Assembly: GCA_002711415.1 (NCBI GenBank)
Contig: PARI01000017.1
Location: 261,595-303,120 of the forward strand
From: Phycisphaerae bacterium
GTDB taxonomy: Bacteria; Planctomycetota; Phycisphaerae; Phycisphaerales; SM1A02
Direction: 5' to 3'
Length of the DNA: 41,526 nucleotides
Shown piece by piece: positions 26,601-34,676 of the stretch (position 1 is its first letter; every line of letters begins with the position of its first letter). A program made the translations under genes and the position numbers. The notes beneath the pieces were generated by a model, which did not search any database, was not told the origin of the DNA, and saw only the letters and a program-made list of their open reading frames with translations.

Positions 26601-28280
26601 TCAGCCCGGTCCCCGATCGCCCGTCGGCAAGTGTGGCAGGTGGGTGTCCCCCGAATCCGCCTGTGATCTGGATCCCGGCAGGGTGATGACCATGGTGGCC
26701 CCCGGCTGGGTGCCCGAACTCAACTCGATCGACCCGCCGTGCTGCTGGATGATGCCCCGGGTCACGGCCAGGCCCAGGCCGGTGCCTCGCTGTCCCTTCG
26801 TCGAGACGAACGGCTCGAAGATCCGGAGCCGGTCCTCGCTCGAGATGCCCGGACCGTTGTCCATGACCTCGACCCGCATGAAATCCTCGTCGGGCAGGTA
26901 CTCCGAACGGATCGTGATCAGACCGGTTTCAGGCTCGACGGCCTCGATGGCATTGGTGACCAGGTTGACCAGGGCCTGGTGGATCGCCTGGACATCGACC
27001 TGGATCGGCGGCACATCCGGATCGACCCGGACATCCAGTCGCACCTTCTTCCTCCGGCACGGACCCATGAGCAGATCGACCACGTCCTGGATGATCATCG
27101 GCAGGCTCGCCGGTTCCAGCTCGAGGGTGCGTGGCTTGGAATAGGCCAGCATGTTCATCGTCAACTGCATGATCCGATCAAGGTTCCTCGAGAGGATCGG
27201 CCAGCCCTCCGCCGCCATCTCCAGATCCTTCTGGTTCAGGGCGATCTCGATTGCATCGAAGCCACCGCGAAGTCCCTGGAGGATGTTCTTGATCGAGTGA
27301 CTCAGGGTCGCGACGGTCTCGCCCACCGCGGCCAGCCGTTCCCGGCGAACGGCGCTGGAGACCAGCTCGATGTTGTAGATCGCCAGCCCGAGATGCTGCC
27401 CCAGTGCTCTAAGAAGCCGGGCATCGGCCTCCTCGTATCTCCGGGGTCCTGGTTCTACATCCATGTAGAGCGCGCCGAAGAGCCTGTCGCCGCTGGTGAT
27501 CGGCACGCACGCGAGCGAGCCCTGCATCACATCCCTCTCGCCATCGGATGTCTGGAGCCTGGAATCCTTCGAGGCATCGACGCAGTGCACCATGTCTCGA
27601 TCCCCGATCGCCATGCGAATCGAGAGCTCGACCTGTGCAGACAGGTCATCACCAGGCCGTGAGCCGCCCCGGGCGATGATCGGGAGATCACTTGAGGTGT
27701 CCCCGTCCGAGAGGACGACGTAGATTCTCGTTGGCTCGAATTCCTCTTTGACCAGTTGGATGGCCTGCTGAAGAAGGTTGTCCTGGTCCAGGCAGGTCGC
27801 GGTCAGTGATGCGAGCCTGTACAGCAGACGCAGGTGTTCCAGGGCATGGGGTTCGTCATCTGACCGGATCATCAGCGTGTGATCCTGCCGTCTCGGCACA
27901 TCAAGCTGCTCACGCGGCTGCTTGAACACCTCATCCACCGGCTCGATGATCTTGACGTTCCCGCTGGTCGAGACGTGCGCCGCTGCGGGATCCCGATCGA
28001 GCAGGACCATCAGCGTCGAGCCGCATCGAATCTGGTCACCGGGCTTCAACTGCATGCGCGTCGTGATCAACTGGCCGTTGACCTGGGTCCCGTTGGCCGA
28101 GTCGAGATCTCGAACAAACCAATGCCCCTGGTCCGGGGTCAGTTCGGCCTGCCTGCGGCTCATCGTCGGATCGCTGCATGGCAGCGCCTCGCTGGACCGG
28201 CCGATCAGCTGCGGTTCATCTTCGGGCAGCGGGAATACCGCTCCCGTGTCGGGACCCTGGAGGATGTGGATGCTCAGCAT
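26601..28280 (-). CDS. FHA-GAF sensor histidine kinase
   Basis: Cytoplasmic histidine kinase of 559 residues without membrane helices. The start ATG 28280 has AAGGAG seven bases upstream; the open frame continues past it only through the divergent holA gene. An FHA domain occupies residues 1-95 (LIGRSSEALP, MSRRQAEL, DLDSANGTQVNG), so it would bind a phosphothreonine. A GAF domain is at about residues 150-305. A linker helix leads to the dimerisation/phosphoacceptor region with His328 in LSHSIKN, similar to NtrB-type kinases. The ATPase has the N box LVNLVTNAIEAV, DNGPGIS and GTGLGL. No response regulator is adjacent. FHA plus histidine kinase suggests cross-talk with Ser/Thr kinases, which are plentiful in planctomycetes. 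Confidence 0.93.
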   Translation of the reverse strand: MLSIHILQGPDTGAVFPLPEDEPQLIGRSSEALPCSDPTMSRRQAELTPDQGHWFVRDLDSANGTQVNGQLITTRMQLKPGDQIRCGSTLMVLLDRDPAAAHVSTSGNVKIIEPVDEVFKQPREQLDVPRRQDHTLMIRSDDEPHALEHLRLLYRLASLTATCLDQDNLLQQAIQLVKEEFEPTRIYVVLSDGDTSSDLPIIARGGSRPGDDLSAQVELSIRMAIGDRDMVHCVDASKDSRLQTSDGERDVMQGSLACVPITSGDRLFGALYMDVEPGPRRYEEADARLLRALGQHLGLAIYNIELVSSAVRRERLAAVGETVATLSHSIKNILQGLRGGFDAIEIALNQKDLEMAAEGWPILSRNLDRIMQLTMNMLAYSKPRTLELEPASLPMIIQDVVDLLMGPCRRKKVRLDVRVDPDVPPIQVDVQAIHQALVNLVTNAIEAVEPETGLITIRSEYLPDEDFMRVEVMDNGPGISSEDRLRIFEPFVSTKGQRGTGLGLAVTRGIIQQHGGSIELSSGTQPGATMVITLPGSRSQADSGDTHLPHLPTGDRGPG

Positions 28281-28347
28281 CAGGACGCTCCTTGCCGTCT
28301 GGTCACATGGTACCTCCATGGACAGCCATGCCTGTATCATGGCTTTC

Positions 28348-29367
28348 ATGCCCCGCGGAAAAGCCAGCCCGACGACCACGGATCCCTCCATGAGGATCCT
28401 CGTGGTCCATGGCAAGGACGACTTCCTCCGCCTGGAGCGGGTCAAGCGATTCATCGAGCAGCTCGAGGAGGAGCACGGCCAGGTCGAGATATTCACCTTC
28501 GATGGTGGGGAGGCCTCCCGCGCGGAGATCCTCGATGAGCTTCGCAGCTTCGGACTTCTCCAGCAGCACAAGGTCGTCATCATCGAGAATGCAGAGTCCT
28601 TCATGGCGGTCGAGGAGAACCGTCGAGCCATGGAGCAGTACGCCGAGGCGGCTCTCGACCAGGCGACCCTCGTGCTGCGAGCCATGACGTGGCGGCCCGG
28701 CAAGTTCGACAAGAAGCTGGATGGCGTCGGAGCGGTGATCAAGTGCGATGTCCCCTCCAACTCCGAGGCGATGCGATGGACCATCGCAAGGGCGTCCAAG
28801 CGTCACGAGGCCCAGCTGGACCAGGATGCCGCCGGACTGCTGGTCGAACGGATCGGCCCCGACCTGGCAAAGCTGGACAACGAGATCGCCAAGCTGTCAT
28901 CGATGTCCGCTTCAAGGAACGAGTCCGGTCAGTTCATCATCACCCGTGACCAGGTGGTTGAGATGGTCGGTCTCTCCAGGCAGGAGCAGGCATGGGAACT
29001 CCAGTCGATTCTCCTGCGGGCGGATCCGGCCGCCAGTCTCTCCAAGCTGCACGAGCTCCGCGAGATCTCGCGGGTCCCGGACGTCCTGCTGATCTGGTCG
29101 ATCACGGACGTGCTGAGGAAGCTCCATGATGCTGCTCGGATGCGTGCTGCCGGGGTCTCGGACCAGGTCGTCGCCAAGACCCTGAAGCTCTGGGGGCCGG
29201 CCCGGGATGCCGTTCTCCAGGTCTCTCGAAGGCATCCTCCGGGCCGCCTGGGTTCGTTGCTGTCACAGGCCGTCCAGGTTGACGAGGCTTCCAAGACCGG
29301 TCGGACTGCCAATCCCGTCAGGAGTATTGAAACCCTGACGGTCACTGTGGCCGATAGTCTTAGATGA
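28348..29367 (+). CDS. holA: DNA polymerase III delta subunit
   Basis: Clamp-loader delta subunit that opens the sliding clamp. The N-terminal ILVVHGKDDFLRLERVKRF, followed by an acidic segment and LLQQHKVVIIENAESFM, matches HolA family domain 1. The middle DQDAAGLLVERIGPDLAKLDNEIAKLS and the C-terminal helical collar (VPDVLLIWSITDVLRKL, ALQ-type helices) are as expected, and no Walker A motif is present, as normal for delta. Length is 339 residues from ATG 28348 or 325 from ATG 28390. Neither start has a strong ribosome binding site; I prefer the first because planctomycete-type delta proteins often carry a short polar leader. The start is divergent from the histidine kinase, with 67 bp between. 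Confidence 0.88.
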   Translation: MPRGKASPTTTDPSMRILVVHGKDDFLRLERVKRFIEQLEEEHGQVEIFTFDGGEASRAEILDELRSFGLLQQHKVVIIENAESFMAVEENRRAMEQYAEAALDQATLVLRAMTWRPGKFDKKLDGVGAVIKCDVPSNSEAMRWTIARASKRHEAQLDQDAAGLLVERIGPDLAKLDNEIAKLSSMSASRNESGQFIITRDQVVEMVGLSRQEQAWELQSILLRADPAASLSKLHELREISRVPDVLLIWSITDVLRKLHDAARMRAAGVSDQVVAKTLKLWGPARDAVLQVSRRHPPGRLGSLLSQAVQVDEASKTGRTANPVRSIETLTVTVADSLR

Positions 29368-29437
29368 GCCCTCGCCCCCCGGGCGGTGGATACGTCAATG
29401 GCCAGGATGGCCGCACAACAGCAGGAGGCTGGCATAC

Positions 29438-30592
29438 GTGGTCCGCATCGACATTTCCCACATCATCCCCACGCTTCTGCTGGTGCCATTGGTGGTCCCG
29501 GCCGGCTGCATCGCTCCAGGATCGCAGGTGACCCCGGAATCCCGACCACCCCAGATCACCCGAATCGATGCTCCATCGAACCAGTCGGACGCTGGGCAGG
29601 TCGATTCCACCGAGATGGATTCCATCATGGCCCAGGTCCAGGCCGATCTGGATCTGCTTCGTTCCGGTGAACTGGTCCGGGATCCTGTTGCGGTGTCCAG
29701 TACAGCCATCCAGTGGAACCAGCCGAGCTCCATCAAGCCATCAGAACCCGCCACGCCTCGTGAACCCGAGCTCGCCGCGTCTACGGCCGAGAGCATCATC
29801 ACTGAAACGGCCGAGGAAGTGCCCATCATCGTGAATCAAGAGCTCGTCATTCCCGAGCCGACACGCGACCTGTTGCTGGCAAGGCTTCGTGATCGGCTCC
29901 TGGCGGATGCCCGTGGAAGCGACATGCCGCTTGCTGAACTGCTGTCAATCGCATCACTTGCCATGACCGATCCCGGTCAGTCCCTTGATCCGGAGAGCCT
30001 GCAGGACCTGACCGAGGAGGAAGCGGAACTGCTGCGACAATTCCACCAGTTCTTCATGCAGGTGCACAGCCTTCTGAACGAGTCAGGGGATGCGTCCGAA
30101 CTCGCCAGGGCCGTCTCCGAACTGAATGAACAACTTCATCCGGAACCAGTGCTACGGATCCCCCAGGCGCTGATGGTATCCAGGGTCGGAGGCTACGGAG
30201 ACTACGACGTGATCCTGCCCACTCGGTTCCTCGCTCATTCAAGCGCCTCGGCGATCCTCTACATCGAGATGGATCGGTTCACCAGCACGCTGGAGGACGA
30301 GCACTGGAAGACCAGTCTTTCAGTCCAGTTGGAGATCCTGAGGCGGGACAACGGGAGCAGTGTCTGGGAACAGGACTGGCAACGGGTGATTGACAGGTCA
30401 AGGCAGAAGAGGGAGGACTTCTTCATCAGCCAGATCCTTCGGTGGAGTGATCACCTGTCCGTGGGTGAGTACACGCTGAAGATCCGTGTCCGCGACGAAC
30501 ACACCAGTGAAGTGGTGGAGAAGGGGATCCCGTTCCAGATGCATGCCGGACAGGACATGCCCGGATCATCACACTCGGCCAAGAGCCAATGA
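29438..30592 (+). CDS. Lipoprotein of unknown function
   Basis: I do not recognise this 384-residue protein. It starts at GTG 29438 with AGGAGG nine bases upstream. The signal peptide ends in a lipobox, VVPAGC, with Cys24 and a following isoleucine, so outer-membrane retention is plausible. Residues 25-130 are a low-complexity linker rich in Ser, Pro and Glu. A helical segment (residues 140-230, LLLARLRDRLLADARGSDM) is followed by a beta-rich C-terminal domain (VGGYGDYDVILPTRFLAHS, ILYIEMDRFTSTLEDEHWK, YTLKIRVRDEHTS) resembling an extracytoplasmic binding fold. Its stop overlaps the pyrB start (ATGA), so it is translationally coupled to a pyrimidine gene without a clear reason. Confidence 0.75.
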   Translation: MVRIDISHIIPTLLLVPLVVPAGCIAPGSQVTPESRPPQITRIDAPSNQSDAGQVDSTEMDSIMAQVQADLDLLRSGELVRDPVAVSSTAIQWNQPSSIKPSEPATPREPELAASTAESIITETAEEVPIIVNQELVIPEPTRDLLLARLRDRLLADARGSDMPLAELLSIASLAMTDPGQSLDPESLQDLTEEEAELLRQFHQFFMQVHSLLNESGDASELARAVSELNEQLHPEPVLRIPQALMVSRVGGYGDYDVILPTRFLAHSSASAILYIEMDRFTSTLEDEHWKTSLSVQLEILRRDNGSSVWEQDWQRVIDRSRQKREDFFISQILRWSDHLSVGEYTLKIRVRDEHTSEVVEKGIPFQMHAGQDMPGSSHSAKSQ

Positions 30593-31551
30593 TGCATCGT
30601 GTTGATACCATGACATCCATGGCGATGACCAGACAGCAGAAGGACTTTCTATCCCTCGAGCACTGTTCGCCGGAGAGCATCATCCAGCTGCTTGATCGTG
30701 CTGAGTCGATGCTCCCGGTCGTCAGGCGGACGGTGCCGGCGACCCCGGTCCTGGCCGGCCGCACCGTGGCGAACATATTCTTCGAGAACTCGACACGCAC
30801 GCGATGCAGTTTCGAGATCGCGGCCGGGCACCTCGGCGCCAGGGTCCTCAACCTCGGTACCGCCGGCTCCAGCTCCAGCAAGGGCGAAACCATGCTCGAC
30901 ACCGTGCGCAACATCGAGGCCATGGGCGTCGATGCGATGGTCATCAGGACCGATCGTTCCGGGGGAGCCAGGTTCGTCGCGGAGAACGTCCGTTGTCCCG
31001 TGATCAATGCCGGGGACGGCACGCACGAGCATCCGACACAGGGATTGCTCGACCTGCTCACCATCCGGCAGCACATCGGTCGGTTCGAGGGCATTCGAGT
31101 GGCGATCGTGGGCGACATCATCCAGAGCAGGGTCGCTCGCAGCGATCTTCACGGGCTGGTCAGCCTCGGGGCCGAACTGGTCCTCGTCGGCCCGCCATCG
31201 ATGGTGTCAGACCAGTTCAAGGAGGTCGCCTGTGGCCCGGGTTCGGTTGAAGTGTCACACGAGCTCGACCCGATCCTGCCCGAGTTGGACGTTGTGATCA
31301 TGCTTCGAGTCCAGGCCGAGCGAGGGTCCAGCATCTCGGAGGGGTACACGGAGGGATACGGGTTGACGGGCAGGCGGCTGGAGATGCTTGATCCCGGTTG
31401 CATCGTGATGCATCCGGGTCCTCTCAACAGGGGCGTCGAGATCAGTGATGAAGCCGCCGACGACCAGGGCCGGAGCGTGATACTCCAACAGGTCACCAAC
31501 GGGGTCGCCGTTCGAATGGCCGTGCTTTCAAGCCTGCTGGAGAGGCCATGA
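30589..31551 (+). CDS. pyrB: Aspartate carbamoyltransferase catalytic subunit
   Basis: Condenses carbamoyl phosphate and aspartate, the committed step of pyrimidine synthesis. The carbamoyl-phosphate loop FFENSTRTRCSFEIA (residues 60-75), GSSSSKGET with the mobile lysine, and DGTHEHPTQGLLDLLTI are intact. In the aspartate domain, RVQAERG and HPGPLNRGVEI fit ATCase rather than ornithine carbamoyltransferase. Length is 320 residues from ATG 30589, which overlaps the lipoprotein stop; four further in-frame ATGs follow within 36 bases, so the true start may be later. pyrC is not next to it, unlike many bacteria. Confidence 0.95.
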   Translation: MMHRVDTMTSMAMTRQQKDFLSLEHCSPESIIQLLDRAESMLPVVRRTVPATPVLAGRTVANIFFENSTRTRCSFEIAAGHLGARVLNLGTAGSSSSKGETMLDTVRNIEAMGVDAMVIRTDRSGGARFVAENVRCPVINAGDGTHEHPTQGLLDLLTIRQHIGRFEGIRVAIVGDIIQSRVARSDLHGLVSLGAELVLVGPPSMVSDQFKEVACGPGSVEVSHELDPILPELDVVIMLRVQAERGSSISEGYTEGYGLTGRRLEMLDPGCIVMHPGPLNRGVEISDEAADDQGRSVILQQVTNGVAVRMAVLSSLLERP

Positions 31552-31616
31552 CCCGCCAGAGCCACCACGCCGCCAGCCGAACACCTGCAGGAGCTCGATT
31601 CTGGTCTGCCCGTGGC

Positions 31617-31625
31617 GTTTCTAGT
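31617..31625 (+). promoter_or_regulatory. GTTTCTAGT element upstream of the export gene
   Basis: Nine-base sequence 56 nt before the TTG at 31682. An identical copy is at 33580-33588, upstream of the exosortase gene. In both cases it is followed within a few bases by GTCCAT and a G-rich run. It may be a shared promoter or regulator site for the exopolysaccharide/exosortase locus. Confidence 0.35.
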
Positions 31626-31644
31626 AGAGTGAGTCCATTCATGG

Positions 31645-31659
31645 GGCCCGTCGAGGGCC
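31645..31659 (+). promoter_or_regulatory. Leader hairpin before the polysaccharide export gene
   Basis: GGCCC-GTCGA-GGGCC is a perfect 5-5-5 inverted repeat ending 22 bases before the TTG start at 31682. No T run follows. It may modulate translation; otherwise nothing distinctive. Confidence 0.3.
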
Positions 31660-31681
31660 TTGGTGAGTCGAGGTAGAAGTC

Positions 31682-33346
31682 TTGGTAAGCATCTTGAAGA
31701 GCCTTCGAACCAGGTCAGATCTCGTGTTGATCGCGTGTCTTCACTGTCTCGTGGTCTTGTCCATGTTCGGCTGCGAAGTCGACTCCTACATGGATCCGAG
31801 CAAGACCGGGTATTTCGAGTTCACCCCGACCACGATGCCCATTCTCACCCGCCTCGATGCCATTGAATCTCTGCCCGCTACCATCAGCGATGCCGAACCG
31901 CCCACGCCGGACGATCTTCTGCCTTCCAGCCTTCAGTACAGGCTTGCTCCGGGCGATGTCGTTCGAGTCGAGATCGATGAGCTCAAGACCAGTGGCCAGA
32001 AGGATGTGGCCATCCGGGTGGTCGATCAGTCTGGAAACATCACCGCGCCCACCCTCGGTCCGATCCGCGCTGCCGGTCTGACCATCCACGAACTACAGGC
32101 GGAGGTCATCCGTCTGCTGCAGGTGAACAGCATCCTGCCGAATCCCGTCGTGGATGTCATCCTCGAGCAGGGGCGAAGCTTCCAGTACACGGTCTATGGG
32201 GCCGTTGGATCGACGGGTGTCTATGCACTGACCAGGCCCGACTTCCGCCTCATGGAGGCGGTCGCTCTTGCCGGTGGGACGCCTTCGACGACCCAGAAGA
32301 TCGTCATCATCCGCTCCGTTGCTCTGGACGATCAGTTGGAGCCCTTCAGGAGGCCGGTCACCGGGTCCGAATCCAACCCTGGGACGGCGACCACACCGGG
32401 AACGAACACCCCGCCCACAATCGATATCGAGGACCTGATCAACCAGTTGGAAAACCAGCCAGCGCCGAAGGAGCCGGAGCCTGCCGGCATTCCCGCCACC
32501 GTTCCCGAGACGAAGCCACTGGTTCCAGGCGATGAGCCCAGCCCGGGGGCGTATTCCGAGGAGGGTGATGTCGTTGTCCGTCAGCATTCACTGCTGGTCG
32601 GCCAGGAATCACCTCAAATCGACATCGATGATCTCGAGCCGGTCAAGGTCTCGGATCTTCCCGCTGTCGAGCAGTCGGGTGCTACGACCTCGCTCGGCTC
32701 CGGCAACAGCTCACAGCATGTCCGCGGCGGTGACCAGTATGTCTTTGATTCCAAGAGCCAGGAGTGGGTCAAGGTACCAGCCAGTGCTGATGGATCGGCG
32801 GCCCCACCTGCCAGTGGTTCCTCGACAGAATCCGATCCGGCCGAGGCCAAGTTCGCCACGAGGGTGATCGAGGTCGACTACCAGAGGCTGGCCCAGGGAC
32901 AGGACGACCTGAACATCGTGATCCGTCCTTCGGACAGGATCAACGTTGTGCCACCCGATCTCGGTGTCTGCTACGTCGGTGGCGAGGTCAATCGCCCAGG
33001 GGTCTATTCCCTTCCCGGAACAGGGGGGCTGACCCTGAGTCGCCTGATCGATGCGGCTGGCGGTCTGAATGGAGTCGCGATCCCGGAACGGGTCGATCTT
33101 GTGAGGGTTGTCGGTGTTGATCGGGAGGCTGCCATTCGTGTCAGTCTTGCCGCAATCAGGAACCGGGCCGAGCCCGACATCTATATCAAGCCTAATGATC
33201 ACGTTATTATTGGAACCAACTTCTTTGCGACGCCCCTGGCAGTCGTTCGGAACGGTTTCCGCGCCACGTATGGTTTCGGTTTCCTGCTGGACAGGAACTT
33301 CGGCAACGACGTGTTTGGTGCACCGCCGTCCAACATCGGCAACTGA
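31682..33346 (+). CDS. Wza-like polysaccharide export protein with two SLBB domains
   Basis: Outer-membrane polysaccharide export lipoprotein, 554 residues. The start TTG 31682 has GAGG eight bases upstream. A hydrophobic N terminus ends in FGC (Cys31), a weak lipobox. The polysaccharide-export domain is at about residues 84-165 (YRLAPGDVVRVEIDELKTS, VDQSGNITAPTLGPIRAAG), followed by SLBB 1 (VYGAVGSTGVYALTRPDFRL). SLBB 2 is near residue 427 (VCYVGGEVNRPGVYSLPG). Between the two SLBBs lies about 200 residues of Pro/Glu/Ser-rich, probably disordered sequence, an unusual insert for Wza. The role is the export channel for the polysaccharide whose chain length the Wzz-type protein at 40313 would control. 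Confidence 0.92.
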   Translation: MVSILKSLRTRSDLVLIACLHCLVVLSMFGCEVDSYMDPSKTGYFEFTPTTMPILTRLDAIESLPATISDAEPPTPDDLLPSSLQYRLAPGDVVRVEIDELKTSGQKDVAIRVVDQSGNITAPTLGPIRAAGLTIHELQAEVIRLLQVNSILPNPVVDVILEQGRSFQYTVYGAVGSTGVYALTRPDFRLMEAVALAGGTPSTTQKIVIIRSVALDDQLEPFRRPVTGSESNPGTATTPGTNTPPTIDIEDLINQLENQPAPKEPEPAGIPATVPETKPLVPGDEPSPGAYSEEGDVVVRQHSLLVGQESPQIDIDDLEPVKVSDLPAVEQSGATTSLGSGNSSQHVRGGDQYVFDSKSQEWVKVPASADGSAAPPASGSSTESDPAEAKFATRVIEVDYQRLAQGQDDLNIVIRPSDRINVVPPDLGVCYVGGEVNRPGVYSLPGTGGLTLSRLIDAAGGLNGVAIPERVDLVRVVGVDREAAIRVSLAAIRNRAEPDIYIKPNDHVIIGTNFFATPLAVVRNGFRATYGFGFLLDRNFGNDVFGAPPSNIGN

Positions 33347-33398
33347 ACAACCTCAATATGGTCTGGGGGTCGAAGCTCGCTCTCCCTCAAGGGGCATT

Positions 33399-33410
33399 CG
33401 TGTTTTCTGC
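33399..33410 (+). repeat. 12-bp direct repeat, copy 1
   Basis: CGTGTTTTCTGC, repeated exactly 220 bp downstream at 33619-33630. Both copies lie in the non-coding gap before the exosortase gene. Confidence 0.6.
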
Positions 33411-33579
33411 GCTTCCATAAATTCGTGGATGCAGCCAGACAATCCATGTTTTTTGACATTCGCCCCCCTTTACGGCCCAAGGGTACCGGTGCGTGGAGCC
33501 GGATGGGAACATATCTCTATCTGTCAACAGGCCGGATTTTTTTGAACTGACATGTTGATGCTCGACGTAATGATTCCGG

Positions 33580-33588
33580 GTTTCTAGT
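33580..33588 (+). promoter_or_regulatory. GTTTCTAGT element upstream of the exosortase gene
   Basis: Identical to the element at 31617-31625 and followed directly by GTCCATGG and a G-rich run; 101 nt before the ATG at 33690. Confidence 0.35.
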
Positions 33589-33618
33589 GTCCATGGAGGG
33601 GCTTGGGCCATGATCAGC

Positions 33619-33630
33619 CGTGTTTTCTGC
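33619..33630 (+). repeat. 12-bp direct repeat, copy 2
   Basis: Second copy of CGTGTTTTCTGC, ending 59 bases before the exosortase start. Confidence 0.6.
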
Positions 33631-33689
33631 CCGTAAATGAAGACATGGCTTTCTGGATCAGGCTGGTTGGATAGCCGATTGAGAGGACG

Positions 33690-34676
33690 ATGACGAGTTT
33701 TCAGGGACAAAGTGACGTTCCCGACGTCGACTCCAAGGCGTCGCGTTCGGTCGGATCAGCTGATCGGACCGTGCTGTGGATGTCCATCGGATCGCTCCTG
33801 ATTCTCGTGACCTACGTGTTGATCTTCTGGGATTTCCTCCAGCGACAGGTACGGTTCGCATTCCAGAACCCAGCTGACTGGGGGCACACCCTGGTCATTC
33901 CGCTGATCGCTCTCTACTTCGTCTACCTGAACCGTGATCAGATCCTCGAACGTCCCTTCAGGACGTCCTGGAGCGGCCTCCTGATCATCCTCGCCGGCAT
34001 GGCGTGGTACATGACTTGCGTCTTCGGACCATCGCTCTTCCAGAATCACAATACCCGCGGGCTTGGCGTCATCATCGTTCTTGCCGGTCTCTGCACCCTC
34101 TTCTTTGGCTACAGGGTGATGAAGTATCTCTGGTTTCCATTGTGCTACATCCTCGTCTTCGGCCAGACAATCTCGAAGACCCTGATGGAGAAGGTTACGC
34201 TCGTGATGCAGGACGTCGCTGCAAGAGGTGCCTACTACCTGCTGAACGTGATTGGATTCGACACCGACATCAGCGGCAACACGATCACCGTGTGGAATGA
34301 TGGTGTTCCTGCTCCCCTGAACATCGCCGAGGCATGCTCCGGCATGCGCATGCTGGTGGCCTTCATGGCCCTTGGTGTGGCGATGGCATACATCGGCCTG
34401 CAGCCGAAGCGGATGTGGACCAAGATCTGGCAGCGGAGCCTGCTTGTGGTCCTCGGCATTCCGATCGCCCTCTTCGTCAACATACTTCGCGTGGTCACCC
34501 TCGGGGTTCTGAGTCGGTGGAACATCAACTTCACCGGTGGCGACTTCCATCATTTCATCGGTCTCGTCTGGCTCATACCAGCATTTCTCATGTTCCTCGG
34601 GGTCATGTGGGTGATTCGCAACATGTTCATCGAGGTGCCGGCTGACCGACAGGATGGAGGCATCCATGCGGTTTGA
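33690..34676 (+). CDS. Exosortase (transpeptidase-like sorting enzyme)
   Basis: Polytopic membrane cysteine protease/transpeptidase that processes PEP-CTERM proteins during export. The 328 residues contain about eight membrane helices. The conserved catalytic triad is visible: Cys216 in NIAEACSGMRML, Arg267 in VNILRVVTLGVL, and His287/288 in DFHHFIGLVWLIPAF. The N-terminal NPADWGHTLVIPLIALYFV matches the family's first conserved region. ATG 33690 follows GAGAGGA. I cannot assign the XrtA-XrtX subclass by eye. It overlaps the EpsI-like gene by 11 bp. Polysaccharide genes on both sides are the usual setting for exosortase loci. Confidence 0.95.
   Translation: MTSFQGQSDVPDVDSKASRSVGSADRTVLWMSIGSLLILVTYVLIFWDFLQRQVRFAFQNPADWGHTLVIPLIALYFVYLNRDQILERPFRTSWSGLLIILAGMAWYMTCVFGPSLFQNHNTRGLGVIIVLAGLCTLFFGYRVMKYLWFPLCYILVFGQTISKTLMEKVTLVMQDVAARGAYYLLNVIGFDTDISGNTITVWNDGVPAPLNIAEACSGMRMLVAFMALGVAMAYIGLQPKRMWTKIWQRSLLVVLGIPIALFVNILRVVTLGVLSRWNINFTGGDFHHFIGLVWLIPAFLMFLGVMWVIRNMFIEVPADRQDGGIHAV

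Larger units (their letters stand above)
33347..33689 (+). other. 343-bp intergenic region upstream of the exosortase gene
   Basis: This is the longest gap of the locus and is more AT-rich than its neighbours. It contains a 12-bp direct repeat CGTGTTTTCTGC (33399-33410 and 33619-33630), the GTTTCTAGT element at 33580-33588, and a T7 run at 33537-33543. I see no reliable terminator hairpin, tRNA or well-supported small gene. It probably holds the promoter for the exosortase operon. Confidence 0.5.

Noticed and set aside
28281..28799. N-terminal extension of the histidine kinase frame
   Set aside because: The added 173 residues are antisense to holA and Ser/Arg-rich; a strong AAGGAG site supports ATG 28280.
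33358..33420. 20-codon open frame in the gap before the exosortase gene
   Set aside because: No ribosome binding site, no recognisable sequence, and length is expected by chance.
33487..33543. T7 run with a nearby CCGG repeat as an intrinsic terminator
   Set aside because: The only pairing is four bases across a loop of about 40; no stable stem directly precedes the T run.
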